DNA from: Nostoc mirabile CHAB5784 | GTDB taxonomy: Bacteria > Cyanobacteriota > Cyanobacteriia > Cyanobacteriales > Nostocaceae | DNA: 64,000 nucleotides | Direction of reading: 5' to 3' | Assembly (NCBI RefSeq): GCF_020829645.1 | Contig: NZ_JAIVFS010000013.1 | Coordinates: 1-64,000 of the forward strand | Shown: piece by piece, positions 18,687 to 26,799 of the stretch | Numbering within the stretch: position 1 is the stretch's first letter | Layout of the letters: every line of letters starts with the position of its first letter | Program-made: the position numbers and the translations under genes | The notes under the pieces: model-generated | What the model was told of the DNA's origin: nothing | The model's database searches: none | Seen by the model: the letters and a program-made list of their open reading frames with translations, nothing else

Positions 18687-18754
18687 ATGGATTACTTTGG
18701 TATAAATCAAACATTACTTTGATTTTTGCAATATTATAACTAAATACTTCTATG

Positions 18755-18791
18755 AAACCGTGTCTTATTCACCCCAAATAGGACACGGTTT
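18755..18791 (+). terminator. Hairpin terminator candidate
   Basis: AAACCGTGTC at 18755-18764 pairs perfectly with GACACGGTTT at 18782-18791. It lies about 70 nt after the zinc-ribbon gene stop. The T run is short (TTTTA), so efficiency is uncertain. Confidence 0.65.
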
Positions 18792-18838
18792 TACATTATG
18801 TTCGCTTAAATGTCTTTGACGCTTGAACTAGCGATCGC

Positions 18839-18973
18839 ATGAGATACTGGAAACACCGCTTTACCGATAACCTCAAACAGCCTAAGACCAAACTGCGATC
18901 GTTAAAAGGTTTAGAACAGGTGTTTGATGACATGAAAGCGCGTCAGGTGATTAAAGTGGCGATGATTCCTTAA
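18839..18973 (+). CDS. Short possible gene fragment
   Basis: A 44-codon frame starting MRYWKHRFTDNLKQ and ending GLEQVFDDMKARQVIKVAMIP. The last part resembles the C-terminal helix and strand of zinc alcohol dehydrogenases (LEQV..AFDDMKAG pattern), but it is too short to be sure. It could be a degraded gene tail or chance. It lies between a terminator hairpin and the 21-bp tandem repeat. Confidence 0.25.
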   Translation: MRYWKHRFTDNLKQPKTKLRSLKGLEQVFDDMKARQVIKVAMIP

Positions 18974-19105
18974 TTTTTTGCGGGATACAGCAGATGATCT
19001 CGATCTAGCCAAACAATGTAGAAAATCTCGTAAAAAAGTGATAGCAATTGCAGTTTCAGACGTATTCGGAAGTTTAGCCATGACTCAATTAAGACTAAAT
19101 CTTCC

Positions 19106-19273
19106 GTTAACTCTGAAGTGATTCCCGTTAACTCTGAAGTGGTTCCCGTTAACTCTGAAGTGGTTCCCGTTAACTCTGAAGTGGTTCCCGTTAACTCTGA
19201 AGTGGTTCCCGTTAACTCTGAAGTGGTTCCCGTTAACTCTGAAGTGGTTCCCGTTAACTCTGAAGTGGTTCCC
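19106..19273. repeat. 21-bp minisatellite, eight head-to-tail copies
   Basis: Eight copies of GTTAACTCTGAAGTGGTTCC-C starting at 19106 and every 21 bp thereafter, nearly identical to each other (only the first differs, GTGATTCCC). As 21 is a multiple of three, three frames remain open: VNSEVVP on the plus strand, NHFRVNG and TGTTSEL on the minus strand. None has a convincing start and none can be preferred, so I call it a repeat, not a gene. Confidence 0.9.
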
Positions 19274-19373
19274 GTCACGACTGAGATGACTAATGTTCAA
19301 CCATTGGTCATCAACTAAAACAGCAAGGAGTCCCACACCATAATCTTTGATTTGGTGTCGGGAGGAATTGCGA

Positions 19374-19447
19374 GGCAAATTAGTTGCATCCACCAACTGA
19401 TTTTTCACGCGCGTGAAAACACGGCGGAGGATAGCAACTAATTTGCC
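19374..19447. repeat. Nested perfect palindromes beside the IsrB gene
   Basis: GGCAAATTAGTTGC at 19374-19387 and its exact reverse complement at 19434-19447 enclose an 18-bp perfect palindrome, TTTTCACGCGCGTGAAAA, at 19402-19419. The structure stops 6 bp from the IsrB stop codon. Hairpins like this are what HUH transposases of the IS200/IS605 group recognise at element ends, so it may be the right end of the IsrB element. Confidence 0.6.
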
Positions 19448-19453
19448 AATAAT

Positions 19454-20596
19454 CTAGGCTACTACGCATAATCTTGAACTCCGTTTTATTAACTTGATAT
19501 TGTTGGGATTAAACTGACCAATACGTGACCAATTATGGTCATAAATAGAAATATTTTTTGTTTTGCCAGAATTGGTAAAACCGCCAACCCACCCGCGTAT
19601 TACTTCACCTTTACGAGAAGTTTGAACATAATCACCCGACCGGAATCCGAATGGTGTTATCGTTCCACCTTGTCGCTTTAAAATTCCACCCTTTGAGTAG
19701 TTTTCTTGGTGTAATTTACGCCTAAATAATTTAGGGCGAGTAATCACAATGAATGGCGCTTTGGTTACAGCACACTCGCCAACCCAATGATGCCCGTGAT
19801 TTCTTGCAGTATAGAAAGATTTATATTGAATAAATGCAGTGGAAGCTAACGCGATTGCGTCATTGGCGTGAGTCTCTGGAGTTTGCTTTGATTTGTCTTT
19901 CTTGTCCTTCGTAAGACCTAATCGAGTACGGTATTTCCCTGTGTTTAAAGAATCTATTTCCTTAACAGGGGCGATTTTGGATGCTTCCTGTCTAAACCAT
20001 TCTTGACCCACTGTTACCGGAGATATACCCAACCCATTTCTCTTGGAATTGCCACCACATGATTCGTCTCTAATTTCAGAAATAGGTAAGATTTTAGCTA
20101 TTTCTGTTAATATCCTTAACTCCATCTCCCTGTTAGCTTTAACGCTAGGAGGCAATTTATTTTGACAGCGATTAGAAAACCTTTTCTCTCGGTGATTGCG
20201 TAACTTAAAAGCAACTTTGCGATTAATACGCTGTCCTCTACGAGTACGTCGCAGTTCTGCGCGTTTCTCTATCTTGCCTGTTACAGATTGCCTATCCTTG
20301 CTGCTTTTCTTTGATTTATAAAAACCAGGAAGACAAACATGAAATAAGGCGATTATTGCTAACTTAGACTGAAAAGCAATACCAGTGAATGCCTTACCCC
20401 TATCTGTTCCTACTACTATTTCTTGTGTCTTATGTCCAGATGGTTTGTGTAATAGTTGGACGTAGAAAACGCCAACTTTATTTCGTCTTCCTACTGCTTT
20501 ACCCAATTTTATCCACTTCCTCGCCCGTGCTGGAGTGGTTGGCATAAGTGGTTTTCGTAGGAGCGATATTACTGGCACTCTTGTTACTTGTTTCAT
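19454..20596 (-). CDS. isrB: IsrB/RRXRR-type RNA-guided nuclease homologue (HNH-less)
   Basis: A member of the IscB/IsrB group, the transposon-borne relatives of Cas9. I start at the ATG at 20596 (residue 21 of the open frame, MKQVTRVPVISLL). In frame numbering: the PLMP box is at 36-39 (RKPLMPTTPARARKW), RuvC-I Asp85 in VVGTDRGKAFTGIAF, the Arg-rich bridge helix with a literal RRTRR at 136-140, RuvC-II Glu198 in ILPISEIRDE, and RuvC-III Asp266 in ETHANDAIALA. Only about 65 residues separate RuvC-II and III and hold no Cys/His knuckles, so HNH is absent: this is IsrB, not IscB. A C-terminal small-barrel region (FRSGDYVQTSRKGEVIRGWV) is kept. All three catalytic acids are present, so it may nick DNA under RNA guidance. 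No TnpA is adjacent. Confidence 0.85.
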   Translation of the reverse strand: MKQVTRVPVISLLRKPLMPTTPARARKWIKLGKAVGRRNKVGVFYVQLLHKPSGHKTQEIVVGTDRGKAFTGIAFQSKLAIIALFHVCLPGFYKSKKSSKDRQSVTGKIEKRAELRRTRRGQRINRKVAFKLRNHREKRFSNRCQNKLPPSVKANREMELRILTEIAKILPISEIRDESCGGNSKRNGLGISPVTVGQEWFRQEASKIAPVKEIDSLNTGKYRTRLGLTKDKKDKSKQTPETHANDAIALASTAFIQYKSFYTARNHGHHWVGECAVTKAPFIVITRPKLFRRKLHQENYSKGGILKRQGGTITPFGFRSGDYVQTSRKGEVIRGWVGGFTNSGKTKNISIYDHNWSRIGQFNPNNIKLIKRSSRLCVVA

Positions 20597-20599
20597 GGG

Positions 20600-20840
20600 T
20601 ATAACCCAAATTATTGCTAACTTGTATTTAGGAATAAATCCAGTCCCTTCGGGCAATTTAGTAAGCGTATCTTCTATTCACGACTAGACCGTAAAGAGGT
20701 ACAAACTAGGGAAATATTTGTACGTTTAACCCTACTAAATCTCGATGCCCTAACCAACTCTTACGTTGCATACCGTGAGCCTAGCAAGCTAGGAATTTTG
20801 CAAGCCTACACTGTACCCGAAGGTGTCAGTGTAGGTAGTT
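20600..20840 (-). ncRNA. Candidate omega-RNA of the IsrB system
   Basis: The 5' flank of the IsrB gene has no gene and is highly structured on the minus strand. Stems (plus coordinates): CCTACACTG 20805-20813 with CAGTGTAGG 20827-20835; CCTAGC 20780-20785 with GCTAGG 20788-20793; GTACAAA 20699-20705 with TTTGTAC 20717-20723; an 8-bp long-range pair ATTTAGTA 20656-20663 with TACTAAAT 20733-20740; and CCC-TTC-GGG at 20645-20653. IscB/IsrB guide RNAs are encoded just upstream of their protein gene with the guide at the 5' end, which here would fall at or beyond about 20836-20870. Boundaries are estimates. Confidence 0.65.
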
Positions 20841-20922
20841 GACCATCCTGATTTTTGTGACTAACAATAGGTAATAAACCTACGATAGTTGTTACTGTAA
20901 CCTAGTTCCCAGTTCTTATTCC

Positions 20923-22905
20923 CTATTTCCTAGCCGGACACAGTTGCTGCACTTTTTGCGGAAGTTGCCGACACATCTGCTGGAATCCTTGAGGATTAAC
21001 TTGCAACCAAGCAAATAATCCCAGACTTGTACCCCCCACAAGTAACGCCAACACTCCCCCCAGCATTACCAAACGTTTACCCCGATTAGGTTTTGTAATT
21101 AAAGTTGGTGGGAGTTCAAAGCTCATAACTGGTTCTTCTGTAAGATCCAAATCTAGATCCAAATCTAGCAAAGTTTGCGAACTTTCTGTAAAGGAAATTA
21201 ATTCCTCTTCTTCCTCTTGTTCTGGTTGTTCCTCTTCTTCTTGTATTTTTGCTTCTATAATCTCTTCTGGCAACGCCGGAGTCACAGGTACTAAGTATTC
21301 TGGGGAGACACGGCAATAAGTGAGAACAACTGACGTATTATCACGCCCATTTTTTTCGTTTGCTAAGTCAATCCAGTTGCCAACAGCATCTTCAACTGTC
21401 AGTTCACCTGTTAACACGGGTATTGCATAATCTTGCCAAGATTGTTCCACCCAGTTATTGTCACTTAAACCATCAGAACAAAGTAGCAATATGCCATCTT
21501 CTTCTATAATTAATCGCTGAACCTTAAGACGCAAAGATTCTGAATCTCTTGTGCCTAATGCTTGAGTTAAGGCACTAGCATCTGCTCTCAAAAGTGCCTT
21601 TCGATATAAGCTTTTAGCATAGCGTACTTCTCGCGTTGCCACATCATCATCTACTGTCAGAAGCTGACAATAATTGCGAGTAATCCAATAGGCACGGCTA
21701 TCGCCAACATTAGCCAAGTAAAGTTCATGGGTATTATTTGATTGCCACCCAGTACTCGTCTGCACTCGTTGTGGAACTTGCACCGCCATGACGATGGTTG
21801 TAGCCATGCGTTCTCTGCCTTGGCGTTTTTGCTGATTATTGCGGGCACAAATCAGATTATTTACCACCCGTAAGCTTGCTTCTAATTGTTCTTGCAACAA
21901 CTCTGGTGGTACAAGTACAGTTTGTTCAGTAACCTCCTTGAGTAAAGCGCGAATTTGCAACTTTACAGACTCCACTGCCAACTTACTGGCAACCTCGCCG
22001 CCTTCGTGTCCGCCAATGCCATCGCAAACAATCGACAAGTGCTGCAATAAAGGTTCATCTAAGTCACTCAAAGCATTGGGATAGCAAGCGTCTTCATTTT
22101 GCGCCATAATTGGGCCAATATCTGTAGAGCCTGCCACCTTCAAAACTAATGGCAATTCTGCAGCAGATGCTAGTAGTAAATTATTGAGTTGAATATTAAT
22201 AGTCTCTAACTCAACCTCATCACACATCAGCTGGACTATTTTTTGTAACCCTTTGGCTACTGATGCCTTTGCAGACGCTACCCAAAACTGCCAACACTCC
22301 CCCAGATTTCGTAAACTCAGTTTCTCATCTGCTGGTGTTTGGTAGAGTTCCAACAGTCGCACACACCAACCTTGAACTCTCAAATTGTCTACTACTAGTA
22401 AACTGCGGCTAAGTCCCAATTCTGATAAAGGTGTCCAAAGTTGGAGAATTTGCCACAGCCAATAAACTTGTCGTACCGCCGTTGCTTGCTCCCATGCCTC
22501 AACAATAGTTGGATAGATATTTCCTCTCTCATCTATCGGCACATTTTCTAATAAGAGGATATCAGTTGTATCTTCCTCAAAGTTACTAGCAAACCCATAA
22601 GCCTGGGGGAGATGTAATCGCTCTTGATATAATCGTAGGTAAGAAATTACTTGCGTTGATAATTCTTCAGGTACATCTGGCGACAGTCCCGGTTGAGTAT
22701 CTAGCCAAATCTGGGGACTAATTACCTCATACCTCTGTGCTACCCTCGTACCTGGTGATATTTTGGCAGACAATGAGCCAGTAGCCCAAAGATAGCGGTG
22801 AACTAAAGGAGTTTGACAAGTGGCACAAACACTATCTCCAATAGGATTAATGGGGCTATTACAGCGTGGATTTATACAATAAATTATCAGTTGAGTAGAA
22901 ATCAT
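20923..22905 (-). CDS. Membrane-anchored PP2C-type protein phosphatase with zinc ribbon
   Basis: A 660-residue Ser/Thr phosphatase. An N-terminal zinc ribbon (CINPRCNSPI and CATCQTPL, residues 9-33) precedes a region of about 200 residues that resembles a degenerate protein-kinase-like fold. The PP2C domain occupies about 255-530 with all metal motifs: QNEDACY, CDGIGGHEGGEVAS, NVGDSRAYW, LLLCSDGLSDN and GRDNTSVV. An acidic, Glu-rich and LDLDLDLDL segment leads to a single C-terminal membrane helix (LVMLGGVLALLVGGTSLGLF) and a short extracytoplasmic tail with two Cys. It probably opposes a Ser/Thr kinase encoded elsewhere. Confidence 0.88.
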   Translation of the reverse strand: MISTQLIIYCINPRCNSPINPIGDSVCATCQTPLVHRYLWATGSLSAKISPGTRVAQRYEVISPQIWLDTQPGLSPDVPEELSTQVISYLRLYQERLHLPQAYGFASNFEEDTTDILLLENVPIDERGNIYPTIVEAWEQATAVRQVYWLWQILQLWTPLSELGLSRSLLVVDNLRVQGWCVRLLELYQTPADEKLSLRNLGECWQFWVASAKASVAKGLQKIVQLMCDEVELETINIQLNNLLLASAAELPLVLKVAGSTDIGPIMAQNEDACYPNALSDLDEPLLQHLSIVCDGIGGHEGGEVASKLAVESVKLQIRALLKEVTEQTVLVPPELLQEQLEASLRVVNNLICARNNQQKRQGRERMATTIVMAVQVPQRVQTSTGWQSNNTHELYLANVGDSRAYWITRNYCQLLTVDDDVATREVRYAKSLYRKALLRADASALTQALGTRDSESLRLKVQRLIIEEDGILLLCSDGLSDNNWVEQSWQDYAIPVLTGELTVEDAVGNWIDLANEKNGRDNTSVVLTYCRVSPEYLVPVTPALPEEIIEAKIQEEEEQPEQEEEEELISFTESSQTLLDLDLDLDLTEEPVMSFELPPTLITKPNRGKRLVMLGGVLALLVGGTSLGLFAWLQVNPQGFQQMCRQLPQKVQQLCPARK

Positions 22906-23138
22906 AAAGGTATAAATTTAACAAACAAATCAACTAATGAACTTCGATTAAGTTTAGCTGGCAAAGATTTGAAGGCTAGAATAGACTGAATTTGTGTACC
23001 GCTAGCTACATCTTGTTACTGAAATTAATCAAAATTATTGGTAAAAATACCAAGTTTGGTTTTTTGTAAATAACTTACGTCTGGCTGTATCTAATCGTAG
23101 AAATGCATTTACGTCAATGTACAGTTTAGGATGGCGCT

Positions 23139-23528
23139 ATGCCAAGTTTTACCTTAATCTGGCTTCTGGCAGGAGCAGTCCTGTGTTTGATGGAACTGTT
23201 CTTACCATCGGCGTTTGTCGCCTTCATGATGGGAATTAGCGCTTTTGTGGTGGCGTTGCTGTCTGGAGTGGGTTTGGAAAGTGTATGGTTGCAAGTTTTA
23301 GTTTGGTTATTATTTTCCACATTTTTAATCGTGCTTTCTCGTCGGTTTTTGCAACCGCGACGACGCAAATCGAAAATTCAGGATGCAGTCATAGCTGAAA
23401 CCTTAACAGAAATTCTGCCTGGTAAAACAGGGCGGGTGCGGTATGAAGGAAATTCTTGGCAAGCACGATGTGACGATGACAAATTTGTGCGATACATGAT
23501 GGTAGACATCGCCTCATATTTCATCTGA
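23139..23528 (+). pseudogene. nfeD: NfeD-family membrane protein, truncated
   Basis: The first 110 residues match short NfeD proteins, which work with flotillin-like membrane proteins: hydrophobic helices LIWLLAGAVLCLMELFLPSAFVAFMMG and VWLQVLVWLLFSTFLIVLS, then the OB-fold start GKTGRVRYEGNSWQARCDDD. The OB fold should continue for another 30-40 residues; instead the frame turns into KFVRYMMVDIASYFI and stops. A repeat element (23561-23675) follows directly and the flotillin gene often found next is missing. Probably a broken gene, or a gene with a replaced C-terminus. Confidence 0.7.
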
Positions 23529-23560
23529 CCTATTTGATAAAATTACAATGGCTAGTGAAA

Positions 23561-23675
23561 AGAATGCGATGTCTACGATGGTCACTGAGCTTGTCGTACC
23601 ACTTTGTGGATCTTGCTACGCGCAGCGTCTCGTAGAGAAGTGCGGGCTACGCCTACGCACTAATCGTCGCATTCT
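23561..23675. repeat. Dispersed repeat with 9-bp inverted ends
   Basis: AGAATGCGA at 23561-23569 and TCGCATTCT at 23667-23675 flank a body of cyanobacterial interspersed repeat sequence (GCAGCGTCTCGTAGAGAAGT, CGGGCTACGCCTACGCAC). No target duplication found. It lies 30 bp after the shortened nfeD. Confidence 0.6.
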
Positions 23676-23715
23676 TCCAGTGATAAAATAATCAAGCTTT
23701 GATAAGTTGTAAATT

Positions 23716-24285
23716 ATGACATTATCTATTCAGGCAACTACAGCATTAAGTGTCGAAGAGTTCTTAAAACTACCAGAGACGAAGCCAGCAAATGAGTATT
23801 TTAACGGTCAAATATACCAAAAACCTATGCCACAAGGAGAACACAGTACGTTACAAATTGAATTAGCTTCTGCCATAAATCAAGTTACAAAACTACAAAA
23901 ATTAGCTTATGCTTTTCCTGAATTACGCTGTACATTTCAAGGTCGTTCAATAGTACCAGATATTGCAGTTTTTGAATGGCAAAGAATTCCATTGCTTCCT
24001 AATGGAAGAATTACAAATAAATTTGAGATTCCCCCAGATTGGATAATCGAAATTCTCTCACCGGAACAATCACCCAACCGAGTTATCAGCAAAATTACAT
24101 TTTCTATTCAAAATGGAGCAAAGCTAGGTTGGTTACTAGATTCTGCTGATGAGTCAATCATGATTTTTGAACCCAATAAATTACCAGAATTAAAAGAAAA
24201 TCAAGATATTTTACCCATTTTGAGTGTTATTGAAAATTGGCAATTAACAGTTGCAGATGTATTTAGTTGGTTGAGTTTTGTTTGA
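23716..24285 (+). CDS. Uma2-family (DUF820) restriction-endonuclease-like protein
   Basis: A 189-residue PD-(D/E)XK-fold protein of the family expanded in cyanobacteria. Landmarks: SVEEFLKLPETKPANEYFNG, GEHSTLQIELASAI, then the catalytic-type strands SIVPDIAVFEW (Asp) and PPDWIIEILSPEQS (Glu), and AKLGWLLDS. The basic residue expected after the Glu strand is present as Lys in VISKITFS. The role is uncertain; members are linked to mobile DNA. A helix-rich TIR or transposon partner is not seen. Confidence 0.82.
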   Translation: MTLSIQATTALSVEEFLKLPETKPANEYFNGQIYQKPMPQGEHSTLQIELASAINQVTKLQKLAYAFPELRCTFQGRSIVPDIAVFEWQRIPLLPNGRITNKFEIPPDWIIEILSPEQSPNRVISKITFSIQNGAKLGWLLDSADESIMIFEPNKLPELKENQDILPILSVIENWQLTVADVFSWLSFV

Positions 24286-24361
24286 ATAAAGCAACAGTAA
24301 GCTGACGCTAATGCACTTCTGAATCATTATGGTAAATGAAGATTTGTAAAAGAAAATTGAT

Positions 24362-25013
24362 TTACCGCAGTAACAAAACCTCAACTGCTAAAACCTCAGC
24401 ACTTGTTGCTAAAGCTTCATCAGCCGTTACTAATCGGATATTATTTTGAAATGCGATTTTAAAAGGGAACAGGGAACAGGCACTCTTGGAACAGGGAAAT
24501 CCCCATAATTAAAATTAGGGGATTTGTACAAGGACGCATTTTTTCTTGCTGCACTCTCCGCTCGAAAAAAAATATTTTTATTTTTTTTCATAAATAAATT
24601 TACTTGCTCTCTACCCTTGATATCAAGGGGCTAATTTCTTTTCTGTTCCCTGTTCCCTGTTCCCTGTTCCCGCCCCGAAGGGGCTTGGTCAAATGTAGAG
24701 CATCCAGTGTACGTAATGGTGTATCAAACCGACTAATCCACTCACGCGCTAAATTATAGTGAACTGTTTCCACCGCAATTTGAGTATAAAATCCACTATC
24801 CAAATCTGCTTGGAACCTAGCTACAATAGCTGTTGCATCCTGCTGAGATATTTCTCGCATTCTGACTCGACGCGATAACGCAGAAACGAGTTCAACCTCA
24901 ACCAATTGACTCAAAGCAACTTGAGTTTCATTGAGAAGTAATTGTTCAACTGCATCGCTTAAAGTTTCTGTCCAATACAAAGGAGCGATAACGCTTGTAT
25001 CTAAATAAATCAA
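24362..25013 (-). pseudogene. PIN-domain (VapC-type) toxin gene split by an inserted repeat
   Basis: The N-terminal part (25013 to about 24686) is a PIN ribonuclease: Asp5 in MIYLDTSVIAPLYW, Glu in SQLVEVELVSAL, and RTLDALHL with the third acid. The frame then runs into repeat-derived sequence (TKPLRGGNREQGTGNRKE). The missing C-terminus is found in the other side of the insert at 24463-24362, reading IAFQNNIRLVTADEALATSA and EVLAVEVLLLR-stop, which carries the fourth acid. Joining them gives a standard PIN protein of about 145 residues. No antitoxin gene lies upstream; the next gene on that side is the Fur-family gene. Confidence 0.8.
24464..24685. mobile_element. Non-coding insert in the PIN toxin gene
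   Basis: About 220 bp separates the two halves of the PIN gene. It begins and ends with runs of GGGAACA / TGTTCCC units (four copies on the right), and in between has CCCCATAATTAAAATTAGGG-G hairpin and AT-rich DNA. No open frame. Exact ends and target duplication could not be fixed by eye. Confidence 0.6.
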
Positions 25014-25066
25014 TGATTAAGCGATACCTGACGCTAAGTTAGCGCGATGTCTACGACATGGTATGA

Positions 25067-25471
25067 TTATTGACTAATCCCAGTAGCTTGATTTACTTGG
25101 CATTCGCTGCACAACCCAAAAAACTCTAGGGTGTGGTAAAAAACTTTAAACTTATGGCTGGATTCTAACTGGTCTTCTAGGTCATGAACGGGGCATTGAT
25201 TAATCGCAATTGATACACCGCATTGCAAGCAAGTAAGATGGTGTTTGTCTTGCTGCGCTAGGCTATAGAGGGCTTCACCATTAGCCAAATTTCGCACTTG
25301 TACCATGCCTTCGAGTTTTAAGGCTTCTAGGGAACGATAAACTGTCGCTAAACCCATGCTCTGATTGATGTTACGTAGTTCTACATAAATATCCTGGGCG
25401 GAAATGCCTTTTTTGATGGTTTTCAGTAGATTGAAAATACGCTCTTGACTGCGGGTGCGTATGGCTCTCAT
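25067..25471 (-). CDS. Fur-family metal regulator, Zur/FurB-like
   Basis: A 134-residue metal-dependent repressor. Winged helix: MRAIRTRSQERIFNLLKTIK, SAQDIYVELR, MGLATVYRSLEALKLEGMVQ. The dimer part holds the structural zinc knuckles CLQCG and CSEC, and the regulatory HHLTC and H...D ligands are kept. The basic N-terminus and the sequence around ATVYRSLEALK resemble Anabaena FurB (Zur); FurA or PerR are less likely. I start at the ATG at 25471; a TTG two codons upstream is possible. Divergent from purS. Confidence 0.85.
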   Translation of the reverse strand: MRAIRTRSQERIFNLLKTIKKGISAQDIYVELRNINQSMGLATVYRSLEALKLEGMVQVRNLANGEALYSLAQQDKHHLTCLQCGVSIAINQCPVHDLEDQLESSHKFKVFYHTLEFFGLCSECQVNQATGISQ

Positions 25472-25615
25472 AGACAATTATTTTAATATGCCACTGTAGT
25501 TGAAGCTGTTAGATGGGCTAATTGATCAATTAACTTTAACTGCTTCGTAATCTTATTTTCACTCAGTTGGAACAGAAAGTTATAGTATAGCGATCGCAGC
25601 ATTCAGCAAAAGCCC

Positions 25616-25894
25616 GTGCAAACCAAGTATCTAGCCAAAATTTTCGTGACGCTTCGTCCTTCAGTCTTAGACCCTGCTGGCGTGGCTGTACAATCCGGTC
25701 TTAAGCAAATGGGATACGAGAACGTTGACCAGGTGCGGATTGGTAAGTACATTGAACTCACCATCACTTCGTCTGATGAGAAGAAAGCGCGTCAAGACCT
25801 CGCTAGCATTTGTGACCAAATGCTAGCAAATCCCGTGATTGAAAATTATCGCTTTGATTTGATTGAGGTCGAAACACAGACTGGGGTATTTTAG
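25616..25894 (+). CDS. purS: PurS, FGAM synthase subunit
   Basis: Small subunit of formylglycinamidine ribonucleotide synthase in purine synthesis, bridging PurQ and PurL. The 92 residues carry the family pattern AKIFVTLRPSVLDPAGVAVQ, GLKQMGYENVDQVRIGKYIEL and MLANPVIENYRFDL. The start is a GTG at 25616. purQ follows 149 bp later on the same strand with a repeat-filled gap; purL is not in the window. Confidence 0.94.
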   Translation: MQTKYLAKIFVTLRPSVLDPAGVAVQSGLKQMGYENVDQVRIGKYIELTITSSDEKKARQDLASICDQMLANPVIENYRFDLIEVETQTGVF

Positions 25895-26043
25895 GGATTG
25901 GGGATTGGAAAGAGGCGGAGGGGCAGTTCTTACTGGGAGCAGAGGGGAAAGAGCTAATTTTTTATTCTCCCCCAGCAAGAACTGCCCCCAGCAAGAACTG
26001 CCCCCACTCCCCACTCCCCACTCCCCACTCCCTTTGATTAATC
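25895..26043. repeat. Repeat-filled gap between purS and purQ
   Basis: Contains tandem CCCCCAGCAAGAACTG units (two at 25972-26004), an inverse copy GGGGCAGTTCTTACTGGGAG at 25921-25940, and CCCCACT-type heptamers. The same CAGCAAGAACTGCCCCC unit recurs at 33546-33562. The inverted copies could fold into a hairpin in the purS-purQ transcript. Confidence 0.75.
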
Positions 26044-26718
26044 ATGAAATTCGGTATTATTGTTTTTCCCGGTTCTAATTGCGATCGCGATGTTGCTTAT
26101 GTAACCAGAGACTTGCTCTTACAACCGACTCGCATGGTTTGGCATCAAGAAACGGACATTACTGATTTGGATGTCGTTATCATCCCTGGTGGCTTTAGTT
26201 ACGGGGACTATTTACGCTGCGGTGCGATCGCGCGTTTTTCACCCGTGATGCAGCAGGTTGTGGAACACGCCCAAAAGGGTAAGTTTGTAATCGGTATTTG
26301 CAACGGTTTTCAGGTATTAACTGAAGCTGGACTTTTGCCAGGGGTGTTAACTAGAAATCGGGATTTACATTTTATTTGCGATCGCGTCCCTTTGAAAGTT
26401 GAGCGTAGTAATCTCCCTTGGACACAAGCTTATACGACTGGTGAAGTTATCACTTTGCCCATTGCCCACGGAGAGGGGCAATTCTACGCTGACGCAGCCA
26501 CTCTTGCAGAAATTGAAGATAACGGGCAAGTTGTGTTTCGCTATGAAGGTGAAAACCCCAACGGTTCACTGAACAACATTGCCGGAATTTGCGATCGCCA
26601 GGGCAATGTGTTGGGGATGATGCCGCACCCAGAAAGAGCGTCTGACGCGATGCTGGGGAATAGCGATGGCTTGAGGCTGTTTCAAGGATTGTTAGAGAAG
26701 GTAGCCGCATTAACCTAG
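26044..26718 (+). CDS. purQ: PurQ, FGAM synthase glutaminase subunit
   Basis: Class I glutamine amidotransferase that feeds ammonia to PurL. Of the 224 residues, KFGIIVFPGSNCDRDV is the PurQ start, the nucleophile is the Cys of VIGICNGFQVL (about residue 86), and the remaining triad lies in MMPHPERASD near 196-205; HGEGQFY is also conserved. Standard length. Ends about 80 bp before the IscB guide-RNA region. Confidence 0.96.
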   Translation: MKFGIIVFPGSNCDRDVAYVTRDLLLQPTRMVWHQETDITDLDVVIIPGGFSYGDYLRCGAIARFSPVMQQVVEHAQKGKFVIGICNGFQVLTEAGLLPGVLTRNRDLHFICDRVPLKVERSNLPWTQAYTTGEVITLPIAHGEGQFYADAATLAEIEDNGQVVFRYEGENPNGSLNNIAGICDRQGNVLGMMPHPERASDAMLGNSDGLRLFQGLLEKVAALT

Positions 26719-26799
26719 AGCAAATATCGGGCGACTAGGTTGGGTGTTTTGCTATCCGCTAAACAGTGGACATTAGTGGACAAATAATACAAACCATTG

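Noticed and set aside
19106..19273. CRISPR array
   Set aside because: Units are directly adjacent with no spacers, and no cas genes are in the window.
19085..19408. Open frames on both strands over the 21-bp repeat (NHFRVNG, TGTTSEL, VNSEVVP proteins)
   Set aside because: All arise from a 21-bp period that leaves several frames open at once. No ribosome site or non-repeat domain supports any of them.
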